64,000 nt of DNA from the NCBI GenBank assembly GCA_031411495.1, contig JANOBD010000081.1, forward strand, positions 16,957 through 80,956. Direction: 5' to 3'. Source of the DNA: JANOBD01 sp031411495 (GTDB taxonomy: Bacteria; Planctomycetota; Phycisphaerae; Tepidisphaerales; Tepidisphaeraceae). This document shows positions 53,456-63,600 of the stretch, one piece after another. Made by a program: the position numbers and the translations under genes. How positions within the stretch are numbered: the first letter of the stretch is position 1; every line of letters begins with the position of its first letter. The notes below the pieces were generated by a model that worked only from the letters and a program-made list of their open reading frames with translations, ran no database searches and was not told the origin of the DNA.

Positions 53456-54256
53456 CTAATCGCTGTTCACCGTCGGCCGGATTTGCACCATCGCGACGTT
53501 GCAACGCTTTGGCTGCGTGAGGCAGTAGTGAACACACCCGGCGATTTCTTCGGCACGCAGCAGCTTGAGTTGACGTTCCTGTTCGTCCTGTTCTTCTTTG
53601 GCGACTTTCTCCAAAGTCATCTCCGCCCCGACGAGCCCAGGCTCGATCAGCGTCACACGGATACCTTCAGGATTAAGCGACCTTGCCAACGAATCGCTAA
53701 AGCCGCGCACGCCTGATTTCGCGGCGACATACACGTCGCTGCCCTTCCCCCGGCTCTCGGCACTCATCGAACCGATGAAGACGATGTGTCCTTCCCCTTG
53801 TCGCTTCATCACTGCAGCGGCGTGCTGGGCGAAGTGGAGGTAGGCGACGAGGTCCACTTCGATTACCTTTCGCCACTCGTTGTAGTCGGTATCCGTCACG
53901 CTGGAGCCGGCGATTCCTGCGTTACACACAAGCGCATCGAGCCGTCCGAATCGCTGTTCGACTTCGCCGAACACGCGATGGACATCATCGTAGCTCGATG
54001 AGTCAGCAACGATCCCGTGAATCTCGCCGCCGCCGACGGCTCGGATGTCGCCAAGCGCATCATTGAGTTCCTTGTTGTGCCGCCCGAAGATCAATACGCG
54101 CGCGCCATTTGCCACGAGTATCATCGCGATGGCACGCCCGATCCCCGTCGTGCCGCCGGTGACGAGAACGGGTTTCCCCTCGACGGATTGGGGTTCCGCT
54201 CGGAAGAGCCTGGCGTATTCTTCTTCATTCCGTGTGGTTGGAGTGGTGTCTAGCAT
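53456..54256 (-). CDS. SDR-family oxidoreductase
   Basis: This 266-residue short-chain dehydrogenase has the cofactor motif TGGTTGIGRA near residues 36-45, CNAGIAG in place of the NNAG motif, the catalytic Ser in FIGSMSAES, and YVAAK with catalytic Tyr and Lys. The substrate is unknown. GGAGG lies 5 nt upstream of ATG 54256. It is the last gene of a leftward run with ctaG and the oxidase genes, 40 nt downstream of ctaG. Confidence 0.9.
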   Translation of the reverse strand: MLDTTPTTRNEEEYARLFRAEPQSVEGKPVLVTGGTTGIGRAIAMILVANGARVLIFGRHNKELNDALGDIRAVGGGEIHGIVADSSSYDDVHRVFGEVEQRFGRLDALVCNAGIAGSSVTDTDYNEWRKVIEVDLVAYLHFAQHAAAVMKRQGEGHIVFIGSMSAESRGKGSDVYVAAKSGVRGFSDSLARSLNPEGIRVTLIEPGLVGAEMTLEKVAKEEQDEQERQLKLLRAEEIAGCVHYCLTQPKRCNVAMVQIRPTVNSD

Positions 54257-54296
54257 AGTGACCTCCAAAAGAAGTTGGCCTTATTGATCGAACAGG

Positions 54297-55277
54297 CTAT
54301 CGGGCATTTTCCGCAGGGGCATGTTGCGGACCTGGTTTGCAGGTGAACTGCCGGGAGCGAGGCTGACGATCCGATTCGCGGAGCCATGACGCGAAAAGCG
54401 CTAGGGCGGCGAGGATGTAAATGGTGCACGCAGGCACCCACATGATGAGGCCTCCGAGCGCCTGATCTTGAACCGTGGTCAGGCCCCAGGCTTGTGTTCG
54501 CCCTTCGTAAACCGGGTACCAGGTCGTCCTTGCGAACGTAAGCAGTGCCCCGAGCAAGCCGCTGTGCAACGCGGTTGTGAACAGGTACAGAATCGCCGCC
54601 CCATACGCGGCGGGCCCGCGCCTGGCGTGAACCAACGACCACCAGAACAGGACTGCAGCCACGAGAAAGCTTGTGTGCTGCGCTGCATGAATCCACTCGC
54701 TGTGCTGTGTCGCCTGGAACAGCTCGGGCGCGTGCCATGCCCACAGCACGAGCGCGTGGATCAGCCAAGCGACCATCGGAAGCGAGATGATTCTCCACGC
54801 CGAGCTCCACCATCGACGATTGGAGAGCCAGCCAAGCCGATGCGCGATCGTAGTTGGCATTGCGTACAACATCGGGGGCATCGGCCGCGCCAGCACCAAC
54901 AGTGGTGCCGCCACGAGCATCAGCAACTCGTGTTGTGCCATATGCGCCGAGAAGAGCATAGAGCCCCAGGGATGCAGCGGAGAGACGAGCGCGACGAACA
55001 GTGTCAGCCACGCGGCGATAAAGCACATCGATTCCCAGATGCGAACGCCATGTCCAACTCCTGCCCCGCACCAGAGCCGAATAGTGCCAACGACATATAG
55101 GCATGCGAGCACAATGAGCCCGAGCCAGCTTCCAGGCTCAGTCCCCCAAGCGTGGGAAAGCTCGTGCCAATTGTGCGGACCCTCGGCGCCGCTCTCTTCC
55201 TCGTGAGCCAGAGCCGGTGCTGCTAGAGAGACGATAGCGAGAAGCATCCAGCAAGATCTATTGGTGAGCTTTCGCAA
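54297..55277 (-). CDS. ctaG: CtaG-type (caa3) cytochrome oxidase assembly protein
   Basis: This 326-residue protein has a signal-like first helix (AIVSLAAPALAHEE) and about seven further hydrophobic helices. It carries HMAQHELLMLVAAPLLVL and the histidine-rich signature of the caa3_CtaG family, needed for copper delivery or assembly of caa3 oxidases. The start is taken as TTG at 55277, because GGGGA lies 7 nt upstream and overlaps the end of the preceding gene. Part of the oxidase operon. Confidence 0.85.
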   Translation of the reverse strand: MRKLTNRSCWMLLAIVSLAAPALAHEEESGAEGPHNWHELSHAWGTEPGSWLGLIVLACLYVVGTIRLWCGAGVGHGVRIWESMCFIAAWLTLFVALVSPLHPWGSMLFSAHMAQHELLMLVAAPLLVLARPMPPMLYAMPTTIAHRLGWLSNRRWWSSAWRIISLPMVAWLIHALVLWAWHAPELFQATQHSEWIHAAQHTSFLVAAVLFWWSLVHARRGPAAYGAAILYLFTTALHSGLLGALLTFARTTWYPVYEGRTQAWGLTTVQDQALGGLIMWVPACTIYILAALALFASWLRESDRQPRSRQFTCKPGPQHAPAENAR

Positions 55278-55281
55278 TGTC

Positions 55282-55659
55282 TTATCCCCAGTTCGCCTTG
55301 AAGAAATAGACGGCAAGGCCCGTCGCGAGAACGGTGATCGCGAAAAAGACGCTCCCGGCAATTCCGATCGCACTCATAAATCCGGCCACGCCTGCACTGC
55401 TCGATGACTCGAGGGTTTCCGGCTGACAAGGACGCCGTCTCCAGTGACGCAGGGAGGCGTAGCCGCACGTGAGCACCAACAGGCAGCAAATCACGGTCGT
55501 GGCATACAGAGGTGCGTAGTGCTTTGTTTTGCGGGCAACTTGAACGAGTGAGTAGACGATCTGCAGGTGGGCCGCCCAGATCATCGGAGAGCCGAGCACG
55601 CTCAGCCAGAGCAATCGTGTCGCTGTATCGAGCGATGGCGTTCGGATCTGTGTCGGCAT
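55282..55659 (-). CDS. Small membrane protein in the oxidase operon
   Basis: This 125-residue protein has three hydrophobic helices (about 15-36, 48-68 and 92-118). AAGGA precedes the ATG at 55659. It lies between coxC-like and ctaG genes, separated by 26 and 4 nt. It is not recognised as subunit IV by motif, but size and position suggest an accessory oxidase subunit. Confidence 0.72.
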   Translation of the reverse strand: MPTQIRTPSLDTATRLLWLSVLGSPMIWAAHLQIVYSLVQVARKTKHYAPLYATTVICCLLVLTCGYASLRHWRRRPCQPETLESSSSAGVAGFMSAIGIAGSVFFAITVLATGLAVYFFKANWG

Positions 55660-55685
55660 GAAAGTCCTTTGTGTTCGTCGGGCGA

Positions 55686-56351
55686 TCACAACATGCGCGC
55701 GCCCAAATAAATCACCGCATAGAGAAGCGCCCACACCGCAACGGTCCAGTACCAGTAGATTCCGGTGAGGTTGATGTCGTGGGCATGGTGCTCATCCAAA
55801 CTTGCGCAACACAGCCACGCGGCCAGGATGAAAAACTCGCCCGCAGCGACCAACAGATACGTCAGGTGCAGTCCTAGCAGCGTCCAGACGATGGACGCAT
55901 AGGCGTTGTCGTTCCAACGGAAGTGAACAGCCCGGAATTCGTAAAAGCGGCACACGATAAGAACCAGAACAATCGCGAACACCGTCCAAAGGCCGAGTTT
56001 TGCGCGAGTGGCGTCAAGCGCGCGTGCGGCGCGGTCGATCCAGTACATGAGGGCGCAGCTCGCCAGCATTACCCCCAGTTCGGCCGACGGCAGCGGCAAA
56101 TCAGGCGTTGGATGGAAAAGTGGCGGCTGCGCGTTCGGGTTCGGCGGCGGCCATGAGGCGAAGTTTTGACGCACGTAGAAATACGCAGCGACGCAGAGTC
56201 CGACGCTCATCGACTCGGTCAACATCAGCAGCGTGTTCCCCCACCAGACCGGCGACCGGGAACCGTAGACCGAGGTCGGCAGTGCGGAGACATCGATCAC
56301 GCATCGTCCCTCACGATCGACAGTCTCGATGGCTGTGTGGCTATCGCTCAT
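55686..56351 (-). CDS. Cytochrome c oxidase subunit III
   Basis: This 221-residue protein has about five membrane helices and the subunit III features WWGNTLLMLTESM near the start, HFRWNDNAYASIVWTLLGLH and AWLCC before WYWTVAVWALLYAVIYLG at the C-terminus. Subunit III stabilises the heme-copper core. Its ATG lies within the last codons of the subunit I fragment (11-nt overlap), so the two were co-translated. Confidence 0.86.
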   Translation of the reverse strand: MSDSHTAIETVDREGRCVIDVSALPTSVYGSRSPVWWGNTLLMLTESMSVGLCVAAYFYVRQNFASWPPPNPNAQPPLFHPTPDLPLPSAELGVMLASCALMYWIDRAARALDATRAKLGLWTVFAIVLVLIVCRFYEFRAVHFRWNDNAYASIVWTLLGLHLTYLLVAAGEFFILAAWLCCASLDEHHAHDINLTGIYWYWTVAVWALLYAVIYLGARML

Positions 56352-57172
56352 CGCTGTCGCCCTTGGGTTGGCTGATGCCGCGACGAAACACATTGGGTTC
56401 GTTGCGCGCTGCGGTGGATGTCCAGAACCAGCCGAAAAGTGCGAGCGCCATCACGCCGAGGAAGATGACCGCCCACCACGGATTGAAGATCCCTCCCAGC
56501 AGTAGCATCCCGGCAACCGACACCGCCGTGAGGAGCGGCCAGATCGATTCACCGGCAAGGTCATATCGGTGGTCGGGCGCGGCGTCGAGCAGCGTCGTGC
56601 AGAGCACCTGCCGTTTGCGCAAAGTCAGACCTGTGACCGTCGCCGCGTCGGGCGGATTCTCCCACATGGGTGCTCGGCCGTAACAAGTGGGAATCTGATC
56701 AAATCCCCACGCCGGCGGCGGTGAAGTAGTCGCCCACTCGAGCGTATCCGCGTCCCACGGATTGCCGCCGGCAAGGCGCCCGCGTTTTCGGCTCCAGAGC
56801 ACGTTGAGAATGAACGTCAGTACCCCCAATCCCATGAGAAAGGCGCCGACCGTTGCGAGCGCGTTCAACGAACCCCAGTTCGTCTCAGCGGGATACGTGT
56901 ATCGCCTGCGTGTCATGCCGCCCAGGCCGAGGGCATGCATCGGCCAGAACGTGAGATGAAAGCCGACGAACGTCAGCGCGACGTTGATCCAGCCGAGCCG
57001 GCTATCGAGCAGCCGGCCTGTCCACTTTGGGAACCAGTAGTAGAACGCGCCGAAGAGCGGAAAGACCGCGCCGCCAATGAGCACGTAGTGAAAGTGGGCG
57101 ACGACGAAGTAAGTATCGTGTACCTGAAGATCGATCGACACCGACGCGAGCGTGACGCCGGTGCCCGTCATC
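56341..57172 (-). pseudogene. Cytochrome c oxidase subunit I, C-terminal fragment
   Basis: The fragment begins at about GVTLASVSIDLQVHDTYFVV and carries the heme ligand motif VVAHFHYVLIGG and the last helices. It also has the long soluble C-terminal part typical of caa3-type subunit I (TLEWATTSPPPAWGF). The first half to two thirds, with the other heme and copper ligands, is missing. The upstream DNA is a serine recombinase read in a different frame. Subunit II is also absent, so this oxidase cannot work from here. Confidence 0.85.
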
Positions 57173-57499
57173 GGGCGTGACGATACGAATCCCGGCATCA
57201 GCAAGTTTGGCGATCAGCAGTAGCGCAGTAGCGGCTCCACGCCGCGTCAATCGGCTTGGATCAGTCACGATGACCATGTTGAACTTCAGATCGTCCTTGC
57301 TCTGCTGCCTGCCGATGAGGCCGCGCAGATGCGCACCGACCTGCGGGTCGTTTGAAGAACAACGAGGGAGTCCGACCGTCCCGACGATCTCGATTCCATT
57401 GGCAATGGCGTAGGCAGTCATCCGCTGAAGTTGGGCCTCAACAACGGACTCATCAGCACTCGTCCGCGCAAAGAGAACGGCTCTGTTGATTTGATTCAT
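57173..57499 (-). pseudogene. Serine recombinase, N-terminal fragment
   Basis: ATG 57499 has GGAGG 5 nt upstream. About 108 residues of a resolvase catalytic domain follow: AVLFARTSADES with the presumed active serine, VIVTDPSRLTRRG and ADAGIRIVTPDDG. The similarity then stops, and the same DNA becomes the subunit I gene in another frame, leaving a roughly 165-residue chimeric open frame down to 57002. The DNA-binding and zinc-ribbon parts are missing. Confidence 0.78.
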
Positions 57500-57542
57500 G
57501 TGTGCCTCCGACTGTCTTTCTGCGATGAACCGGTGCGATCCT

Positions 57543-57845
57543 TTACCGAACGAAGAAGTCCTCGCGTTGACCAACGAGCGTGACGCCCTCGGGGAGTTCA
57601 CCGGTGTCCTGAATGTGCTGGTGGATAGGTGTCTTCCGTAGCCGCTCAGCGACCGCGATGGCGGTGGGGCAGTGTTGCCGTGCCCAACGCATGACGGTGG
57701 CTTCGTCAGTGAACGTGATCCTTGCTGGCACCGACCGGAAGCCGATCTGACCACCGGGGAGGGAAAGGCTGCGTCGGCGTCCCTTCAGCTTTGCGATCTC
57801 GTCCTCGGCCCACCGGCGAAGTTGCGTGCCGAAGAGGTACATCAA
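57543..57845 (-). CDS. Gam-like host-nuclease-inhibitor family protein, probably truncated
   Basis: The frame gives 100 residues with GRRRSLSLPGGQIGFRSVPA and VTLVGQREDFFVR, the two strands typical of the C-terminal part of Mu Gam-like DNA-end-binding proteins. Upstream the same frame stays open without a start and encodes a coiled-coil piece (YAQQVAAWAALEQRRAERE), like the Gam N-terminal helices. This suggests that its true start was lost in the join with the integrase gene. ATG/TTG near 57845 may now serve as start. It overlaps the integrase end by 4 nt. Confidence 0.55.
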   Translation of the reverse strand: MMYLFGTQLRRWAEDEIAKLKGRRRSLSLPGGQIGFRSVPARITFTDEATVMRWARQHCPTAIAVAERLRKTPIHQHIQDTGELPEGVTLVGQREDFFVR

Positions 57846-58870
57846 GCGTTGCTCTTCCCTTTCAGCACGGCGCTGCTCAAGGGCTGCCCATGCAGCGACC
57901 TGCTGAGCGTACTGACGTGCTGCGACGACCCTTCGCCGCCGTACATGCAGGAGTTCAACGCTGTCAACAGGAGCGCCTTGAACTGTTCATCGGCCGCGTT
58001 GAGGAACGTCTGAAAGTCGCTTCGATCTATAGGTTGAGGATCAGGTTCTGAAGACAAAGGCTTGACCAGCACGGCGCAGAGCGCAGAGGTCCGCTTGCAG
58101 TCCTCGGCCCACTTCCCTCGCTTTGGGGGAAAATTGATGATGCTCTTGATAGCGTCGTAGCGTTGACGGATGTAGGTGGGCTTTCGGTCGGCCTCGCGGA
58201 CCGCCTCGGTCAACATGTCGCTGTAATCGACAAGCTTTTCCTGCGTGAGATCGCGGAGTTTCGAAACCTCCACGAATTCAACGAGCTCTTCCCAGTACGC
58301 CTCGCATTTGCCCTTCCAATTCGGGCTAAGCACCTTCTTCTCGAAGAACAGTTTGCCGACCTCATCCAACGTCGGAGACGGCACCGGCTTCGGGATGTCA
58401 CTCAGATAGCCGATTTGCTCGATCCCGGTCATCTGAGCGACGTACTCAGGGCGACGGACGATCTCGTCACGCAGATGTGCCCAGATTGCGTCGGCAGGGA
58501 GACTGCGGTGGAGGCTGATGGGGCCGGCGGCTTCGGGGATGGTCAGGATCAGACTCTCGTCCGACGCAGCGCGATGTTCACCGGCTCCCAGTTCGTGCCG
58601 GAGTACGGCCTCGATCGCCCCGTCGTCCTCGCATGAGGAGGTCAACGGGGCGGGCAGACGGATAGCCGCTTCGGTGCCGCGATGCCGGGCCTGCCAGCGG
58701 TGGAAGCGAAGAACGGCCCGCATTGGGTCCGATTCTGTAAACTTCTCCCCAGTTTCGGTGATGCGCCATCGACCATCGGGGCAGAGGTACAGCCCGTCGA
58801 TGGTCTTTCCGTTCCAAGGACAGACATACGGTTTGGCCTTCCGACCACGTTTCTTCTTCGTCGAGTTCAT
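57842..58870 (-). pseudogene. Tyrosine integrase, catalytic domain lost
   Basis: The frame gives 342 residues. A basic start (KKKRGRKAKPYVCPW) is followed by an integrase core-binding-like region (TLDEVGKLFFEKKVLSPNWK to YIRQRYDAIKSIINF). The first helices of the catalytic domain come next (IDRSDFQTFLNAADEQFKAL, LLTALNSCMYGGE). Right where the catalytic arginine should follow, the sequence becomes the Gam-like gene in another frame, so R-H-R-H-Y residues are all absent. It must be inactive as a recombinase. Confidence 0.68.
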
Positions 58871-59309
58871 CGTTCCGCATTCTGATGCGGAAGATTCACT
58901 CGTCCACTGGCTTGTTCGTCTGCATTCTGGACCGAATTACGGACGAAACTCGTGAAATGCGGCAAAACTCAAACGGAGAGAGGGGGATTCTTTCGGATAT
59001 CGCCCCACCGTTCGCCCAGAGTGTCGTTCTTTTATCCAAGCCGTTCAAGTGCCGCGTCTTGCGCACGACGATTGGTGACTCTCGAATACGACCCATTTCG
59101 ATTCTGAACCTCAGTTCTAGGACAAATCTAGGACAACAAGGCGGATTCGTGCGCCGGGCCAGACTACATCGCAGCAGGACGCTACGCGTCAAATGACCGA
59201 CCTGACGACATGCTAGGCTCGCGGCGTCGACGAGATTCATTGTGGCCGAGCGCAGGGCTAATGATTGATTGGGGCTTGCACTGAGAGTTCCGCGCTCTGT
59301 GAAACCGGA
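58871..59309. other. Intergenic region beside the integrase
   Basis: The 439 nt upstream of the integrase gene, where an attachment site would be expected, contain one tandem TCTAGGACAA pair (59116-59136). No tRNA or other gene was recognised. Confidence 0.4.
59116..59136. repeat. Tandem TCTAGGACAA direct repeat
   Basis: TCTAGGACAA occurs at 59116-59125 and 59127-59136, an 11-bp period. Position upstream of an integrase gene suggests a recombinase or regulator arm site, without proof. Confidence 0.35.
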
Positions 59310-60629
59310 TCATTTCCATGTCGGCCCTAGCACCGCTTCGATTTCAAGTAGCCTCTCTTCGTACGAGACCCTCAAGTTCGCATCGAGGCGCTTGAGCGCG
59401 GTGAGCGACCTCCGCGTGTCCAGCATTTCTGCAAACGAGATTCGGCCGCTCTCGTACGCGGACTGGTTGATCGTCGTCATCGCCTCGGCGCGTGGAATGA
59501 CGTTGTTCTCCAAAAGCACCAACTGTCGTCGAAGATCATCCGCCGTTGTGACGCCGGCGATTACCTTGCTTCGCAGGTCGATCGCTGTCTGACGGCGCAT
59601 CGCATCGGTCGCCCGAAGATTCGCTTCGGCCTGCGCGACGGCCGCGTTGATGGCTTGATATCGCAGCAGCGGCACAGTCACCATGCCGTTCAGGTTCTGC
59701 ACAACGCCGCCGAGATCGCTGCTCACGCTGAGGGAAAAGTCGGGCACGTACTGCAACTTGGCGAGCTTGATCGCGCTTCCTTTGCCGTCGGCCTCTGCGT
59801 CCTGCGCGGCAAGCTCAGGACTTTTCTCTGTGATCTGGCGCAACACTCCATCCAAGCTCAGCGTCATCGTGCGCATGGGCGGCAGCGCCCCCGGTGACAA
59901 ATTGCTGGTCGGTTCGCGACCCATCGCGGCGTTGACGGCGGCCCTGAGGCCGGGCAGGCGAGATTGCAGTTCGATGATCTGACTCTTTGAAAGCTCCACT
60001 TCGTTGCGCGCGCCAAGCACTGCGGCTTGGGTGGACCTGCCCGACGCGATGCCGGCCTCCATTACCTCCGCGCTCGTGTTGAGCAGTTGGCTGTTCTCCT
60101 GTTCCAGCTTCACAAGTTGGGCGGCGAGCGCGTAGTCGTAGTATGCCGAGAGAAGCTTCTGCCGGAGGTTGAGCCTCGCTTGCTGGAACCGAAAGCCCGC
60201 AGCGCGAGCTTCTTCGAGCGCACGCTGGGCTGCTGTCGTCGGTTTCGACGGCCACTGAATGTCGTCCATCGCATCGTTCGCGGCCGTCACGGTCGTTCGG
60301 TCGAACGACGTCGAGCCATTGGTGATTGGAACGCCAGCGAACAAGACAAGGTTCGTCGCCTGCGTGCCGTCCTGAGGGATTTGCTCGATGGCGGACTTCC
60401 ACTCCCAATACTTCTGCTCAATCTCGGGGCTGGCCAACGAGGCGTACCGAACGAGATCGTCCGGTGTCGGATCGGCCGGCAGTGCTGGGAGCGATCGATC
60501 CTGAGGACGAACGGCATACGGCTTGCCCTCGTTCGAGGCGAGATCGCGCTCGCGTTGCTCCCCCTCGGGATGAACGGTGCATCCGGCGACGACAACAAGG
60601 ACGAGTGAAAGGGATAAGAATCGAATCAC
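59310..60629 (-). CDS. TolC-family outer-membrane efflux lipoprotein
   Basis: This 439-residue protein is the outer-membrane channel of a tripartite metal efflux pump. A lipoprotein signal ends in VVVAG-C (Cys17). The body shows the long alternating helices of the OEP family (RFQQARLNLRQKLLSAYYDY, AINAAVAQAEANLRATDAM). The GTG start at 60629 has GGAGG 6 nt upstream and overlaps the stop of the pump gene by 4 nt (60626-60629), so the two are coupled. It corresponds to CusC/CzcC in role. Confidence 0.87.
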   Translation of the reverse strand: MIRFLSLSLVLVVVAGCTVHPEGEQRERDLASNEGKPYAVRPQDRSLPALPADPTPDDLVRYASLASPEIEQKYWEWKSAIEQIPQDGTQATNLVLFAGVPITNGSTSFDRTTVTAANDAMDDIQWPSKPTTAAQRALEEARAAGFRFQQARLNLRQKLLSAYYDYALAAQLVKLEQENSQLLNTSAEVMEAGIASGRSTQAAVLGARNEVELSKSQIIELQSRLPGLRAAVNAAMGREPTSNLSPGALPPMRTMTLSLDGVLRQITEKSPELAAQDAEADGKGSAIKLAKLQYVPDFSLSVSSDLGGVVQNLNGMVTVPLLRYQAINAAVAQAEANLRATDAMRRQTAIDLRSKVIAGVTTADDLRRQLVLLENNVIPRAEAMTTINQSAYESGRISFAEMLDTRRSLTALKRLDANLRVSYEERLLEIEAVLGPTWK

Positions 60630-63600
60630 GCGACACCTCCATTCATGGCGGCTAACGACCACGTCCGACGAAGGCTGACGCCCTTGGCGATGTAAAAAAT
60701 CACCGGATAGACGAGGAGTTCCATGAGGAAGCTCGTGAACAATCCGCCGAGCATCGGCGCGGCCAGGCGGCGCATCACGTCCGCGCCGGTTCCGTGCGCC
60801 CACAACAGCGGCACGAGTCCGATGAACGCGGCGGCAACCGTCATGGTCTTGGGACGGATCCGCTTCACCGCGCCATCGTGAACGGCGCTCCACAGGTCGG
60901 CCTGAGATCGCATCCGTCCTTCTTTCCGGAATCTCTCAAAGCTGTTGTCGAGGTACAGCAGCATGACCAGGCCCGTCTCGGCGTCGAGACCGGCGAGCGC
61001 GATCATTCCCACCCACACCGCGAGCGACAGGTGGTAATCGAGCAGCCAGAGCAGCCAAACCGCGCCGACGAGGCTGAACGGGACGGCGAGCAGAACGATG
61101 CTTACTCGCAGCCAGCTTCGAGTGGCCGCATAGAGGAGAAGGACGATGACACCAATCGTCAGCGGGATCGCCCATTTCAGTCGCGCATTCGCTTCCTGAA
61201 TGTTTTCGAACTGCCCTGACCACGAGAGCGTGTAGCCCGGCGGGAGCGCAAGCTGTCGTGCGACCGCCGCTTGTGCGTCGGCGATGTAGCCGCCGAGATC
61301 GCGGCCGGTCACATCGACGTAGACCCACGCCGACCTTCGCGAGCTTTCGCTCTTGATCATCGGCGGGCCGGGTTCGACGTGAATGTCCGCGATCTGCCCC
61401 AGCGGGATGTGCTGGCCATTCGGCGTCGCGACGAGCACCTGCTTCATCGAGTCGGGATCGTCGCGGTAGTCACGGGCATAGCGGATGTTGATCGGATATC
61501 GCTCCAGCCCTTCGACGGCCGTCGTCGTCTTCATGCCGCCGATGGCGGTGGAGATCACATCCTGCACGTCGCCGGTCGTCAGGCCGTATCGAGCGGCCTC
61601 CTGCCGCTTCACATCGATGTCGAGATACAGGCCGCCGTAGGAACGCTCGGGATACGCACTCGTCGTGCCCGACACGTTCAGCATGATGGTCGAGGCTCGA
61701 CTCGCGAGATCGGACAGCACCTGCAAGTCAGGCCCCATGATCTTGATGCCCACCGGCGTCTTGATGCCCGTGGAGAGCATGTTCGTCCGGTTCTCGATCG
61801 GCATCGGCCACGCATTCGCGACGCCCGGCATCGATACTACGGCGTTCAATCCCGGATGGTCTGTGCCGTCAGGATCGTTCCAGCCGTAGACCAGTTCCTC
61901 CATCGTAATCCGGCGCTCGCTGGGCCAGAACGTGTGCTCGAACGGCCACCGCAGCGCTGATGGCCACGAGCCGAAGAAGTACGACATCTTCCGCTGTCGC
62001 CAGTGGGACGAATCGGTGTGGAGGCGGACGACCGTTTCGATCATGTCGAGCGGCGCAGGGTCGGTCGCCGTCTCGGCGCGGCCGGCCTTGCCGTACACAC
62101 ACATGACCTCAGGGAAGGTCATGATCAGCTTGTCGGTCTGCTGAAGAACCTGCTTGGCCTTGGTGATGCTGATGCTCGGATCGGTCGTCGGCATGTAGAG
62201 CAGGTCACCCTCATCCAGCGGCGGCATGAACTCCGTGCCGAGATGGCGAAACGGCCAGATGGCCGAGATGACGAGGCCGACCGCGCCAACAAGAACGAGC
62301 CAGCGAAAACGAATCGCCGCCGAGAAGAAGATTTCATAAACCGCCTGAAGCGCGCGGCTGATCGGGTTCCTCTCCTCATGTACGATCTTCTGCGGCACGA
62401 GCAGCATCGCAGCGAACACGGCCCAGCCACCGGCAATCAAGACGCGATAAGGCGAAAGAGCCGGGTCGCTGCCCGTCAGCCAATACAGCCCTGCGGCTGG
62501 CAACAACATCGCCAAGAGCGTGATCGCTGTGTTCCGAAAAATCCCCCAACGTTTGGGCAACACACGCGCGGTGATGAAGAAGACCATCAGCACCGGAATG
62601 ATCGTGATCGACAGAACGGACGCCGACGCCATCGCGAAGGTTTTTGTCAGTGCCAACGGCTTGAAGAGTCGACCACTCTCACCGGTGAGCACGAAGATCG
62701 GAAGGAAGCTCACCGTGATGACAAGCAAGCTGAAGAAGAGGCTGGGACCGACCTCTGTCGCGGCCTCGATGATGATCTGGCTGCGGGATCGAGGCTTCTC
62801 GCCGTGGGCGATGCGCTCCTCTTCACGGTCGAGATGCTTGTGCGCGTTCTCGACCATGACGATCGCACTGTCCACCACGACGCCGACGGCGATCGCGATG
62901 CCGCCGAGGCTCATGATGTTCGCGTTGATGCCAAGGACGTGCATCGCGAGCAGGCTGGCCAGAACACTCGTCGGCACGACGAAGATCGCAACGAGTTCGC
63001 TGCGGGCGTGCAGCAGGAACAGGATGCAGACGAGGCCGACGACGATCATCTCTTCGATCAGCGTGTGTCGGAGCGTCTGCACCGATCGCTCGATCAGGTC
63101 GGAGCGGTCATACGCTGTCTTGATGAAGACGCCCGGCGGCAAGCCTTGTTCGAGATCGGCGAGCTTCGCCTTGGCGTCTTGAATGACCTGATACGCATTC
63201 GCGCCGAAGCGGGCGATGATGACGCCGCCGACGGCCTCGCCTTGGCCGTTCCATTCACCGACACCGCGTCGCTCGGCACCGGCGATTTGAAGCGTGGCGA
63301 TGTCAGACAAGGAGATCGGCGTTCCTCCTGCCGTAACACCCACAGGCACTTGGCCGAGTTCGGTCAGCCCCGTCAAGTAGCCGCGACTGCGGACCATGTA
63401 CTCGTTCTCGCTCATCTCCACGACGGAGCCGCCGACATCGTTGTTCGACCGTTGGACGGCCATCATGATGTCGCGAACGGGCAGTTTGAACGCCAGCAGC
63501 TTCTCTGGCTTCAGGACGACCTGATACTCCTTCACGAAGCCGCCAATGGACGCAACCTCGGCCACCCCGGGCACGGCCGTCATCTGGTAACGCAGATACC

